Source: Cloeon dipterum (lineage: Eukaryota > Arthropoda > Insecta > Ephemeroptera > Baetidae). Taken from it: a DNA stretch of 64,000 bases. The stretch's first letter is position 1; each line of letters begins with the position of its first letter. The notes under the pieces are model-generated. The model was not told the origin of the DNA. It made no database searches and was given only the letters and a program-made list of their open reading frames with translations. The stretch covers positions 9,982,001-10,046,000 of the forward strand of contig NC_088788.1 of NCBI RefSeq assembly GCF_949628265.1, in the 5' to 3' direction. Position numbers and translations under genes: made by a program. This document shows positions 1 through 15,000 of the stretch, in pieces.

Positions 1-3000
1 GAGGAAGACGGTCTTGAAGAAGGTGAGGAAGATGTAGCTGCCGGCCCAGTAGAGCACCATGACGCCGAGGATGGTGCTCATGGCGCCCTGCATGATGGGC
101 AGGCCGAGCGCGTAGAGGCACTCGCGGACCCGCTCCTCGGGCTCCTTCGCCTTGGACGACATGTACGCGTAGCAGATGTGCGCCGTGAAGTCGACCGAGA
201 AGCCGATGCACATGATCAAATTGATCATGCTGATCGAGTCGAGGCTGACGCCCCAAAGGGCCATGTAGCCCACCACGCCGGTCTCGATCGAGATCACCGA
301 GAACGCCACCCAGAAGCAGCACAGCACGTTCGGAATGAACAGCAGCGACACCACCATCATCACCAGCGCGGCCAGAACCATGCACTGGATCGACGTCGGA
401 CGCACCAGCTCAAACTGAAATAAATAAAACCGAAAATTATATTAATTTAATAATTTTGGAAATAATTTACAAGAAAGAAATTATTTCAAGCGGCAATGAA
501 AAGACTTTCTGTTAACTTTTCCTTATTAAAACACACTTGATCCCCTTTCAGGCACCGGAAGTCGTGATTTTTAGCAATTATTAGACTTTCAACTCCAGTT
601 AGTAGCACAAACTCGCTCTTCAGTCAGTTAAAACCCAAATTTCATACCTGATCAAAAAAGACAAAGTAGGGGTGGAAGACGGTGGCATTGAGGCTCGATT
701 CCCTGCAGATTTTCCTCAGATCAGTGACCATTTCCTCTTCGTGATTGGCATCAGTGATGTTGACAGCCTGGATGAGGAACCGGGAGGCGATGATGTGCTT
801 TTCGTCATCGCTGAACTTGATGTCCAGAGAGAACGGATTTGGGGAGGACAAGTAAAGCTGCAAAAACAACCAAAAACACATTCAGTAAAACTATATTAAA
901 AAATTGCATCGATAGTAAACCGCGCAGGTTGAAGGCAAATAAATTTTCCCTCTTTTTTTCTCCATCTCGTCTGATAGGCAGTGCTAAAATTTTTCTCATT
1001 CGTTACGACCCCTTTGCAGCGGGGAGTGCGAATCCTTACCTTTTTCAGGGTCTTGATGAAGTCCTCCTCGGTGTCGATGGACATGTTGAGGTAGTCCTGG
1101 TTGCGGTCCACGTAGTTGACGAACGAGCGCAGCCACGACTCTGAGTAGATCGGCGACGTGATGTACGACGTGTTCTCCAGGGTCGTCATCAGGTTTTCAA
1201 TCTCCGCTTGCACAGTCCTGTTCGAGTAGTTCAGCGGACCGTCAACCACAACCTGAAAAATAGTCCGTAAAATCCATATATTGAAAACTGTTTGAGTAAA
1301 AAATTAACTTTCAGATTTTTCAGAACGAAGAAAAATAAATACAAAAATTTTGGCTTGTGTTTTTTCTGCAAAATTGGGAAATAATTCAAATGTCTAATTT
1401 TTATTTTTAAAAATTTCTTTATTTATTGAGGCTATACATTTATGTATTTAAGATTTTCAAAACAGAAATAAACAATAAAAAAATTTGTATTAAAATTCGT
1501 ACCTCTTAAAATAATTTTTTAAATTTTCCTTAAAAGTCTGTGGCTCTAATTAAAGTTTTTTAACCCTCGGGCAGTTTCAACGAGTTTTTCCAGTGTTTAT
1601 TTAATTTAATTTATAATAAAATGACCCCACGCTAAACTGAAGCAATAAAATTCAAATTTTTAACTGACATAATTAACAGGAAATTCCGGTGATGAAAAAT
1701 TCCAACTGACCTGAATTCTGTAGGGGAACTCCCTGTAGTACTCGTCCTCGAGGTCGTAGAACTTGATGGAGTAGGAGTCCTCCTTTGAAAGGTGGCGGCG
1801 CTCGAGGCCCTCCTTGAGGTTGGTGATGCCGTAGCAGGCGCCGGCGAGGTAGGCGGCGAACACGACGATGATGATGGCCTTGATGGGTCCGTAGTTGAGC
1901 GCCCTGGCCACATAGTCCCTGAAGAAGGCCATGGCCACGTGCTCCTTGTTGTCGCGCTCGTTGTACGCGGCGTTGCGGTTGATGCCGCCCGTGCAGAAGA
2001 GCCGGTACAGCCACGACTCGTCGTCAGACTCGGACACAGGTTTCACCTTCATCCCGGTGATCGAGTGCAGGTTGCGCTCCTCCGCGTACCCTGACAGCGC
2101 CACGCACGCCGCGAAGAACGTGATGTGCCACAGGAAGGTGAACAGAACGGCGGTTCCTGAGAAAATGGGTTGAATTATATATTTGAAATTAGTGATTGGA
2201 CATTTTCCTAGGCGTTTGTGGACTTCGTCGCATTAAATTAGAATTAAGTACGTAGTTTTAATTAATAAATTCGTTTTAAATCGTTGTGAACTTTAAAAAA
2301 AATCGAAACTATTCGCTTTTAGACAGTTTTGGCGATTTCCAAAGCTACTTCTAAGCAGCTAAATTTTTCAACAGGTTAAATTTTGAAAGTTGCAAATTCC
2401 AAACGTGTTTTTGTAATTTCTAAAGAGGCAGTTCAGGTTGCAGACAGACGAATCCATTGATGAATTTGCGATCATTTTAGTTTCTCTCTCAATACCTACT
2501 TATTTTGCTTAAATAAATTATTATGTAACGCTCCTAAAGCCATAGTTTAGTAAATTTTTCATTCCAGAGATAAATCAATAACCACGTCCTATCTTTAAAT
2601 TAATTTTTAAAGCCTCATCTCAATTTGAACTACTCCTTTTTAAATAATATTGGAGATCAGTATTTCGAGACACCCTAGACTAAGAAGACATTTAAAAAAG
2701 GCGTCATTATATTATGTGAAATATCCAAATAAATATAACTAAAATAAAAATATCTAAATAAATTGAAAAATAAAATTGAAATATGTATGTATTTTTCTTA
2801 TCCTTTTCCTATGTGTATTATTAAATTTTGAGAATGTATGCAAAAGATGACACCAGCGGGGGACAGATGTGCGATAAAATTGGTTCCCTCTGCGCAGATC
2901 CAAAATGCGGCGTCCGAATATGGGAAACAAAAAGCTCTCTTTGGATTGCCGTACGAGTGTCAAGAGTTTGTTTTTACGATCCGAAAGACACAATTAGTTA

Positions 3001-6000
3001 AGAGTAATCCAAATTATGTCACAATATTGACCGAAACTTGGTTCTTTTCGCGCATTTTCACTTGACCGTTTATTCGCGTCATACTCCACCGGATGCCATA
3101 TCTGCGCGTCGCACGAATCTGGTCCCCGCTGGATGACACTGACAAAATTTACTTTACAAAAACAGATAAAAATATTTTACCCAATTTTCCCTCAATATTT
3201 TTCATCCACACTAGCGGGGAATTCTAATATTTAATAAAGAATTTTCTGAACAATAGTAAATTGTAATTATCCAGTTTGTTGCTGGCAAAAAAAAAACTCA
3301 ATTCTACAATATGAAAATTTCCTAAAATTCCCAATTATTTCATGATTTCAAATTCGAGTTTATTTCCTCCAGCAATATAAACTCTGATTATGACTGCTGT
3401 CCTATAAAGCAAGGTTTACGGTGGCAGATTTGTTTTATTGCTGTGCTCGATCATGCCTTCATCTAGCTGTACGATATAGATTTTATGCTTTTCACGCATC
3501 TGTAGATGCAGGTCGTTAGTTATTTTTCATTTCTTTCTTACCTGTGTAGAGGCAGAAAATCTGTACGGACGGGAAAGTGGAGGCGAGGCCGATCCAGAAG
3601 CTGAGCACGTCTGTGACCGAGGTGATGGTGATGGAGACGGCGGCCTCGGCCAACATGCGGCCCATGCGCTCCGGCACCGGCAGGGTCACCGGCGTTCTCC
3701 TCCACGCGGCCAACATCACGAACGTGTCGTCAATGCCGATTCCTGTTAAACGAATCAATCAAATCTGATTAAACAATTTTTTATTTAATTAAATTGACGC
3801 AGAAAATTTATTTTTGAAATACTTATTATTTTTAATAATGGCTGATGAAGAATTTCTATTGGGAATAAATTTCTAAATTAATATTAGTTAAAATAAACCC
3901 ACGATATGCACATTATTTTATAGGTCTCAAGCCTAATGTTTTTCTTAGCTTTCCTGGTGATGTAATTTTTTTTAAATTTTTTAGTGATTTCAACGATTTT
4001 ACGTCATTTGAAGAGAGCAGTGGTTGTAATTCATGTGAAAAACATGATTGATCCGATAGCGGTATATTGTGTAGTTCACTTCCCACAGGCGCGGTTTTAA
4101 ATCCTTTCTCTTTAAATCTGAAACTGCACGTTCACCGCGGAAGTTTCATTGTCAGTCAGACTAAAAAGTGCAACCAACAATCATTGAAAGTAATTTTTTT
4201 TTAAAAAAAATCCCTTTATCCCTAATACTAAAAAAGTGGAGAGCCAAGCGCAAAGAGAGCATTCATAAAAATTATGCAAAAATTCATCGAGCTGAAAAGA
4301 GTTGTTTTCAATTCAGCTTTAGTTTCGCAAATCGACTGCTCGAATTTTCCAGACGCATTGAGCATTTAACGACAGTGCTCTGTGCACATTCTGAAAAGAG
4401 GCTTTCGCAAAAGTTTCGACGGCAGTTGGCCTGCGCTGGACAATTGAGCACCATCAAGAATATAAAGAGACTTTCCGCCGGGCAGAATCAGAGCGTGGAC
4501 GCAACGCTGAAAATTAAAAAGCTCTTTGCGAACCGTCGCGAATGGCTGCTTATAATCATAATAAATGCAACACTCGGCGCGGCACTCGTACAATTGCAGA
4601 CCATTGCACTTTTGCCTGCGATTCGAGATAGTTGCGAAAATGAAAGGGTTGCGCAAAAAAGGTAATTTTGCGTAGTCGATTCGATGGTTTGACGGCTGCG
4701 GCAGCTGCGGTTTGGCAAGACAAAAACGAGCGTGTGAAAGAATTATACATTACAGAACACCTGTTGCGTGACAAACAAATAGCAGCACGACTAAAAACTG
4801 AATTGACACAGTGGCTTATTTTTGTTTATTAAAAACGTAAATATTAGCAAAGAGAAAAACAGAGAGAACCTGGTACTGGAAAATAATATAAAAAGATAGA
4901 AAAATGACCCTACAAGTAACGTAAGTAAATTTGCATATTTTATTAATTTCTTTGAAAAATGGTGTAAAATTTTAAAGCACAATTTTTAAAATAGTAGCAA
5001 AACATTTTAAAATAAAGCTCATAAGTTTAACAAAAAGCAATATTTTAATTAATTATATTTTTAAAATTTGTACATCATTAATTAGAATTATTTGAATAAT
5101 TAAATAGTTAAAGAATAATAGTTCAATATAATTTAACTTATTAAATTTTAAAAATTCACAAAGCTTTATGATATAATGTAAAACACTATTGTGCAATATA
5201 AACATCTTACATCTTACATCTATACTATAATCAATAATCAAAGGACGGGACGGAAAAATTGTAAAAATTATAATTAGTTAAAATAACAAGCAAGTAAATA
5301 AATATCATTGATATTCATCACAGCCCTATAATTAATATTTAAATTAAAAAATAAATAAAACATCGTCTTAAAAATAAAATTAGTTACGAGTTTAAAAAAA
5401 TAGTGAACTGACCGACAAGGAGGAAGGGCGCGGCCAGGTTGATGCCGATGAACTTGACGCCGCAGTAGCAGATGAATCCGAAGCCGGAAAGGGTGCCCGC
5501 GATGGCGCTGACCGTGCCGAGCAGCCCGAGGATGGGCTTGGAACGCACCCAGTCACCCATCATGCACGAGGTGACCGAGAACAGCACCATGATGATGAAC
5601 GTCGTGCTGAAGTAGGGCACCACGGTGCGCGTGTTTTTCTCCAGTTCGAGATCGAGGGTGCGAGACGCGAACCGCGCCACCGAGATGTGCTCCCAGATGC
5701 CGCTCTCCTCCGCCTCGCCCACCGCGTCCAGGAATGATTCTTCCCACCTTGCACCCCTGAAATACAAAGAGAAAATTTTGTTAATAAAAAAATCAAATTC
5801 AAAATATATAAGACACGATTTTTTTTTATTTAATTTCATGTTTTCTGCTTGGGGATATTTTTAAATTTAAAGTTTATGTATTTTTCATAGATTATTTTAA
5901 CAGCATTAAGTTAGTTCAACATTGCTACGTAAATTTAATTTATTTTTAATTCTACTGGTAAACAAATTCTTGTTGAATGGAAAGGAATATTTTAAATTTT

Positions 6001-9000
6001 AAATTTCCCCGGCTAGGAATTTAAGGATTTTTATTTATATATTTTAAATAATGATAAATGAACATTTATATATTCAATTATTTCAGCTCAAGCCAATATC
6101 ATTTGAATATTTTTTCAAGTTGTTTTCAATTTTAAAAATTCTTAAAAATGACAAATTAAATCTTATTGAAATCAGACGCGCAATTATTTTTGGTTTGCTG
6201 TTTTTTTTAAAAATAACAACAAGATTTAATTTAGTAATTTACTAAATCAGGTGTTTAAATGGTGATAAGTGGCCCTCAGCAGACATAATTTTTAAGCCTC
6301 CTTTGCGTTTTTGTAAACAACTGGGTTAAAGAGCGGTATTTTAACCATTATTTCCGTTTTAAAGACGCGAGAATCGTCTTCCTCCTCGCGCAAATTATCT
6401 GATTCAGCCAGCAGCTGTTCGCTTCGTACAAAAAATACGATTTAATTATAATTGTCAAGTGGCAGGCCGCCTGCATAGCTCGCGTGTGCGGCGGCGCAGT
6501 TGCAAACACTGCTGCAGGCGCTTTGCACAGTTTGCACGCATTCAAATCTAACGCTTTGTTTTTAGTGCAGTCAATATTTAATTTAAATCGTAAAATTAAA
6601 TTATATTTTCATTTATTTAAACAACATCTTCTGTACCTCTCTTTGTGGAAGCAACCCCACTGCAGCCTTTGATTATTAAAAAATAAATAAAAATTTATTT
6701 CTTTGGAAAAACGATATCCTTTTCAAATTCTTTATTGCTTCAATTTAATTTTATTTTAAATTTTGGACTTCAGCCCCATTATTTCGATTTTCCGAGCATT
6801 ATGAAGATAATTCTCAGTGAGTCAAGCACCAAAGTGAGGCTATAGTTGGCATGGTAACCCACATACTTGCGAGTACCGGAGCCACTCCTCTAGGCAGCGG
6901 ATGAATGTGGCACGTATTAACATGCACAATGCCTCTTCTCGCTTCAGCCACGTGCAATCACGGCAGTATTACGAGTGAGCCAGGCAAAGCACCCGGCGGG
7001 TCATTTCCTCTATTAGTTGCGTCACGCACAAAGAAATTGCGCTTTGGAAAATCTCTCGTTTATTTATTTTTAACCTCGAAGAGAAAATTACTCTGCAGAG
7101 AAAATGTTCTGAAAAGGTCTTTTTGCGGTCGAAACAGTTCTGCAATTAAACAAAGTTTGCTAATCCAATACTGACCGCAGTATTCTTGTAAGAATCACGT
7201 CAAGCTTGGACCGAGCGGACGCGGGAGAGATTTTCATCAACAGAAAATAACGCGACCTTCGCCGCTTGTCCTTAACCCTGGCAGGGAACAACCGAAAGTG
7301 ATCGATGAACACACACTCGAAAAATGCCTTTTTCATGACGGCATGAATGGACAAATTTGTTTGCAGGAAATGTTATTTTTTGTGATTAAAAATTCTCCAT
7401 ACCGAGATGTGTTAATTTGACAGCAGAGAGCGAATGGTTAAAAAATAGAAAAAAGCTGACGGATAGATTTTGTTAAAATTGAAATTTAAATGCTTTCAGT
7501 CACTCTGACAAATTTAATTCTAACAATTAAACAAAAATAAACAACCGAATAGACAATTTCTTAGTATTCAATTGTTTCCTGAAATAAATATCGATTTTGA
7601 ACATTTTATCTTTACATTAATTTTTAAATTCAAAATTTTCAGTAAAAATATCGGTAAAATGAATAAATTTTAAGAGACTCAATTCTCACGTATGAGCCTT
7701 AAATAATGTTTAGCCGATGACCTAACCTGGCAACTTCTATTATAAAATACATATTTGAAAAATGGACATGGAGGAAATGAATGAGTGCGATTACATCACA
7801 GAGAGGCAGGCAGACCATTTCACCGCGACGGAGAAAGTGGTCTGGGGAAGAAAGAGCTAGTCGTAGCGTGGGACGGGTCCAGCCGCGCAGAGAAAGTCAA
7901 TGAGCTGGCCGGCCGGACGATAAAATTCATAAACTCATCCACTGTGTGTGATGTAACTCTTGAAATTTCGAGCACTCAGCGCACACGCGTCTGCTTTGGG
8001 AGGGAAATCGACCGATTCATCTCGCCTTGAACACCCGCTTTAATACCGATTTGCCAGCATAATAGCCTTGTTCTTAATTTTTATAATATGTGAGTGAAAA
8101 TGAGGATTAAAGCAACCATCGTCTTCGGACATTGCACAGCCGACGCCTATGGATCAGCAGATATTCAAGGAAATAACTTTTGTTTTCGCGGCTTTAATTG
8201 TTCCACTCTGATACGCTGATTGAGCAAATCCTTCATGGAGATGTCAATCAGCAGTTTTGATCTGATATAAAAAGGCTTTAAAGTACTGCAGTTAAATAAT
8301 TAAGGTTTAAAATTCGGCTTTGTCCTCCAGGGCAGGGTCTTATAGTCACATGTTTTCCTGGAGTGCCGCCCTTTCTCACACGATTTCCATTTGAAAGTGA
8401 CTTGTGAATGTATATTTATGAAAAGTGTGAGAGTTTACATCCAATTAATTTAAAAAAATGCATACATACAAAATCGTATTATTTAACTTTTAATTTCCCA
8501 TTAAATTTTTGGTTTATTAAATTTTATTTATTGTTAGATTTAGTCATTCTTGTTTTAATATTACGCCCATCGATGATTTAATCTAAAAGAGATGCAATAA
8601 ATGTTGAGCCTCACAATAATCCGTACACAAAAATAAAATTTGTCTAAATACAGCATATGCTAAAAATAGAATTAATTAATTAATTATATATCTAACCAGA
8701 AAAGGGCCGGGGTTTGCAGCAAAGTGCTGCAATAAAAGCGAATCTAGCTGCTTCCGCGAAAATTCTTCGGCTAATCTCACACTTTTATCGCAGCCTGGCG
8801 ACGAGGAAGCAAATTTTTCGCGAACTGACCGACTTTTAATGATAATTATTCCAATTCCCATTCGCCTTGAGTCGAGACTTCGAGAGCAGGATGAGCTCCA
8901 CAAATTAATTTCTCTTTTTCTCGATCGTCTCCGCCCAAATTTTCTGCATGCTGCTCGTCAGCAACAAAACGTTTAATTTTTATTTGTTTATCAAGGACGT

Positions 9001-12000
9001 CAACATTTTTGCGCCAGTCTCGGAATTGCAATCAGCATGTTCTGGAAGCTTGTTATCCTTTTTTTTCTTAAAATAAATATTTTTAATAATAATAGAATTG
9101 TCAGAAAGATTTCCTCTCGAGAGCCTAGTAATTGTAAGAAAAATGTTGAAGTAGTGCAAACAAAATCAGCTCTGGTATCAAGGGCGAAGCATTCTCTCCC
9201 TTGAAAAACTCGATTAGTTAACAAGAACAGATATAATAATAAAAAGTTGTAAGTATCACACGTCATGCCCACATTTCCCGACTCTTTTACGTCAAATGGC
9301 AGGGAAATCCTTGGACGTGATACATTTACGCAAAGAAATTGCAACGGGAGGATGACAATAGGCGCGACTATTATAACAATTTCGCATCCTAAAGTAATCG
9401 CTCGACGACCTTTTCGGGGGAGCGGTCGCCGATTGTGCCTCTCCTTTTGTTTCCACCGACACAAGGTCAAGGGTGCGAAATGCGAAATGCGATTTTAATG
9501 GGCAGGTGACTCAAGATGGCCTAGTTTCCATCTAGGACAAATTAGGTTCCTGTTCACCTACACCCGTCAATTGTAAGAAAATGATTCAAATTAACTAAAT
9601 AATTTTCCTTTGATTTTGCGATGTATTACTAAGTAAATTTGAACAACAATTTCAAATGTTGGAAATTTTGAAGCAAGAAACAAATTTGTGGAAGAGGGTA
9701 GTTTTGGAGGCGGTTGCAATGGAATGCTCAGAAAACGTTATTAGTAACCCAAGCCACCTGCTTTGTGATGTGTGGAAAAATATTTTACGCGCTGAAAGGG
9801 GAAAATTTAGCTCACGGAACAAAAAGGTTCCCTACCACCTGTGAGATGTGCGTGTTATTTAACAAAGGGGTGGCTTAGAATTTGTTACATTTGGTCTTTG
9901 GAGCTTGCCTCAAGTGCCTCATGAATAGGTGGGTGTTTTTTTAAAAATTGTATGGAATTTATATGATTTTAGATGTGACATTATTGTATTGTTTGTTATT
10001 TGATTGTAATTGTAACTCATGATTAGGACGTACTTGGTGACGTCGAAACTGGTCGAGAAATAAAGAAGACGAATTTCTCTTTAATTTGACAACGAGGATG
10101 AAGCCTGGTTTTAATTATATTCAACATGAAAACAACCTCGAGTGGTCGCACTTTTCAAATATTAATTTCAAATAAATTTAGGAAAATTAAACTCAGGCAA
10201 ATTTTCCCAGCAATAAGCAAGATTTTAATTTAATTTAAAAATAAATTGACTGTAATTTAAAATACACTCAATTTTAGTGGAAATGTTATCATTATATAAT
10301 AACAACAGCAAAGATCAATTTTATTTTTATTATAAACCCACAGGTTAACTGATTATTTTTAACTAAATATCAATTACTTCAGTAATCCATATGGTCGGGG
10401 TTTTATTTTAAGTAGAAAAATTTGGCATACATACAGATTATCCAGACTGAAAATCAATATTCCACTCCAACCGCGCATTTAAAAATCCACGAATATAATG
10501 CAGACGTTTAAAATTCAGGCTCATTTTATTATATCTGCACATCAAAGAGAAAATCATCTTCTCAGAAGTAACAATCGCGAAACTCTACCAGCAGAATTGC
10601 AAGCGGCAACTGTCAGAGTTCATGGGACAATGTTTTATAGCCATAAATAAACGAAATATTTTCCTTTTTCATTTCGCACACCGCCCATGTCGCAAGGTGC
10701 GCTTCGAGTAACGCAAAACGCGAAAATTAAAATTCCACGCACGAGGCTCGGTGCGTTTTCTTTTACGCGTTTAATTGTTCGCATCTCTCCGCAAATCATA
10801 GGCGAGAATTTCAAGGCCCCTCAGCCGGGGCGTTCAACGCACGAAAAAAAAAACAATGCTCGTCTCACACGCGGAAAGTGATTAATCGAGGAATTAAAGT
10901 ACCTCTGACACACACGTCTTAATCATGAATTACTTCAATAAAATTCAGAAAAAGATGTGCAGAAAGTGATTAAAGTTGTTTGAGTTTCAAATTGAGTAAT
11001 TCAATCGATTCAAATTTCACTCGAAACTCTTTTAAAAATTACGGAACACCATTATTTGATCAGATTTTCCGCTCTGAGTCCTTTTCCGCACTTAAACAAT
11101 TTATTATGTCTGCGGAAATCCAATTATCGGGAATTAAAGAACCAAATCCATCCGTAGTTTGATTTTAATGCCTCATTTCCCGAGTAAACTTTCACGCTTT
11201 CTGAGAAACTACTACGGCAGCAATTATGACCCACTGCTTGCCGCTGTTGTGTAACCTGACTGGGAGCATATACATATACTCTCGTATTATAATGTGTGAG
11301 TGTATTGGAACGGGAAAACCGTTGTCGCGCAGCACACACAATTCTATCCTAACGCAATCTTCGCGTACAAAATAACAAACCGCCGACTCTACAACACCGC
11401 TTTCCTTCTAAGGACGGGTGAAATGTCCGCAAAACGCTTGCCGGAATTCAAAGGCGTTAATATATTTGACGGTGTCACTTGCGACCTTTCGCAACAAGGC
11501 GGAAATTTCGTCGCTGAAATATGAGTTATTGAGTATCATTTCACTCGCGTTTTTAATGTGTTTTTAAATCAATTTTCTTGTGTTCTCTCTGATTTTTATT
11601 TTTATTACTAAAATGAAGATGTTTTTTTAGTATTTTCCAAATAAAATACTGAGAAAATTGATTTAATCAGCGGGGACCAGATTCGTGCGACGCGCAGATA
11701 TGGCGTCCGGTGGAGTATGGCGCGAAAAAACGGTTACGTGAAAATGCGCGAAAAGAACCAAGTTTTCGTCAATATTGTGACATAATTTGGATTACTCTTA
11801 ACTAATTGCGTCTTTTGGATCGTAAAAACAAACTCTTGACACTCGTACGGCAATCCAAAGAGAGCTTTTTGTTTCCCACATTCAGACGCCATCTTGGATC
11901 TGCGCAGTGGGAACAAATTTTACCGCACATCTGGCCCCCGCTGGTTTTTAGTATTTTTTCAAATTAAATACAGATTTAATTGGAATATTGCCCTGTAGAA

Positions 12001-15000
12001 AAAATATATTTCTAAACAAATAATAATGATTTAAAATTTTACTGTTTAACTATTTATATTTATTTATTTTTAATCAAGATTTTTTCAATGTTCTAAAGTG
12101 ACGAGACGCTTAAAAATCAATATGAATTTTGTTTCATTCGCAACCTGAAAAAAATCAACTAACGGCCAAAAAAATACCCTTAAACAGTTATTTTACACAA
12201 AATTTAATTTTATTTAATTAACATATTTTTCTGTTTGATGGTTCATCCTTAGGAGTTTTTAATAAAATATATTTTCACTGCCCATTCAATATATGGCTTG
12301 CATCCTATTTGTTTAATTCCCAGATTTAAATTTGAAGAAACTTAAATTGTAAACAATAGTTTTCAGCAAAAATGAAAATTTTGGTTACTGGGCAAAAAGG
12401 ATTATAAATTAAATGAAGTGTGATCTGAATTCCGTGAACAAATGAATTACATTGGATTATATTTTTATATATTTATTTTCAACTCCTTATAAACGTTCTT
12501 GTTTTGTTTGAATTTCCTCTATATTTAAAAAAAATTAATCAACCCCTCAATTTGAAATTACAATTATGGAGTAGGCTTTTTACTGAGTCAATAAAGCTCC
12601 TCAAGTGTTCTCCAAATTTTTAAATTCCTTGAAGCAGACATAAAAATGGAATTGCTTGCTTGCTCTTCTTTTTCTGCGTTTTGTTGTTTTTAATTCATCT
12701 ATTCAATTTTAATATTTTCTTCAATTTATATTTTGATTTTTTATGTTGAGAAAAAAACACGTGACTGACCTGGCGTCCCTGCGTTTGTTGTCGGCGGCGG
12801 CGAAGTAGACGAGCTGGACGGCGGGCACCGTGACGATGGTGCCGTCGCCGTCGACGACCGTGTTGCCGAAGTTGACGGGGAAGATGTGCGTGTCCCACGT
12901 GACTGGGTTGAACATGACGGGGAAGGTGAGCCTGAGGGTGCCATTCTCCACCTCGGGCAGCACGGCGTCCAGCTCGAGGATGTCGTTGCGGAAGCACTCG
13001 TCCTGCCACTTGGCGCAGCAGTCGGCGTACCGGTAGTACTCGCCGTCGTACTCGGCCGTCGCGTTGCGGATGATGTGGTCCAGCACGCGCATCTCGCGCC
13101 AGATGTCGGTGCGCAGCATGGTGCCGCCGTCCTTGGCCACCACGATGACCCGGCCGAAGCGGCCGGCGCGCGTGATGCGGCCCACGTTGAAGCGGGTCGT
13201 GTCGTTGGGCGGGAAGAAGTGCTCCACGATGCGCCGCTCCACCTTGCCGTGCCCGTTCACAGGGCTGAATAGGTACTCGGGGTTGATCTCGTACTCGATC
13301 TGCTGGAATCCCGTGGCGAACAGCGCGGCCAGCAGCGGCGGGATCAGCAGGAAGTAGGCCGGACGCGTGGCCACCTGAATTCCCAGTTTGTAGAACATTT
13401 TGGCCAGGTTCTCGTCCACCCACGTCAGCCGACATCCTTTGCCGCCCTTCGCCTGAAAACACAATCAAAATGGGATATGGATTAATATTAATTATTTTTT
13501 TAAAATTCTGACATTTTCTACACTTGTAACAATGAGAAAAAGTGTGGTGTTCCTGTTCCTAGAGTTTGCAAAAACAGCTAGGAAATCCACTAATTTGGGG
13601 ATTTTACGCATTTTCCCGAATTTTCCCAAAAAGTTACATATATTTTGTGTTAAAATACGATGAATAAGTTTAAAAATTTATTTAAATTATAAAAAAAAAC
13701 ATTTTTTTAAATAAGTAGGCCCTTCTAGGGCTGATTTATTAAAATTTTCATTTTGGTAATCTCTAATATTCAATTTTTTAAAAGCAGGTGTTTTGGAAAA
13801 ATATGCAAAATTGGAGTTCTTGCGAAGCTTTTCTTCCGAAAAAGTGGCGTTTTTTTGTGAACCCTGCAATTGTAAAAATCTATAACGAAAACATTAAATT
13901 TGAAATGAAAGAGTTGGGAAAAAATTCGGCAGTGTGCGATTTTATTTGTAACATTGTAAATTGTGTGGTTTTTTGGAAAAATTAAATTGCAAACTAACAA
14001 TAAGTGTGTTTTTGTGGTAGTTGCGGGCTATGAAACTCCTAGTCGATCATTTTTTAAGGTGATTGAGACAGTTTGACTGTTTTTACGGGGTTTACTTATT
14101 TTTTGGCAAAAATACTTCATTTTCAACTGCTTGCAATTATCTTATGTGCCGTTTAGCTTCTATTAAAAGCTTTTAAGATCACATTTTTATGATTTCACAG
14201 GAGAATTTCGAACATTTTAGTTTTAAAATTAAATCATATAATGCGCAGAGAAATTATAGTCCATCATATCCAATTCCCAACCTTTCATATTTAATTTGAA
14301 AAGGACACAACATGACTCTTTTCGCTTCTGTTTCCGTTTCAGATTAGTTGAGATTGAGAACGAATTAAAATATTTAATTTTTAAGAATTTTTTAAGATAA
14401 CATAATTAACATTTGGTTTGAAATTTGAATTGGGAATAAAAGAAGCGTATCCGTACTACAAATTTAAACCAAAGGAACAAACAAGAGAGATTGGTACATG
14501 TTTAGTAATAACTACTAATACAATGTTATTGTAAAAGCGGAAAAATCTATATAAAATTAAAATTTTAATTCTAAATTATAATCATAAATAAATGGAAAAG
14601 TATTACCTTTAAAATATTAGTATCACTACAATAAACTTTAAAAAATATTTTTGTATTTTCAAACGTCTACTTTTTTGTTAATTTTATCAACTAAATAATT
14701 TTTTCAATTGTTTTGCTTTTTAATAAACAAATTTCAGCACATTAATGTTTACTTACATTATCGTTGTAAGGTTTTACACAACATCTTTAATCAAAACCTG
14801 GTTTAATATAGATTTTCTATGGAATATTTTCATAAAAAAGCCGTATTGTTCATCTAGCATTTATTTTTGAATTTTGTCCTGCTGAGACAAGTTAATTAAT
14901 TTTAATTCCTTCCTCCATATTATGGCAAGTCAAGCACAGCCAAAGCTTCTTCAGACTGAACTACAGCTCAACCTTGAATTAATACATATAGTTCTCACCT

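Noticed and set aside
4168..4665. A 165-codon plus-strand open frame in an intron of the Patched-like gene
   Set aside because: No recognisable domain, no splice or initiation support, and lysine-rich low-information content typical of chance frames.
12695..13468. A 257-codon open frame on the minus strand, rich in Arg and His
   Set aside because: It is an out-of-frame shadow of the GC-rich Patched-like exon 12770-13452, whose other frame gives a conserved membrane protein.
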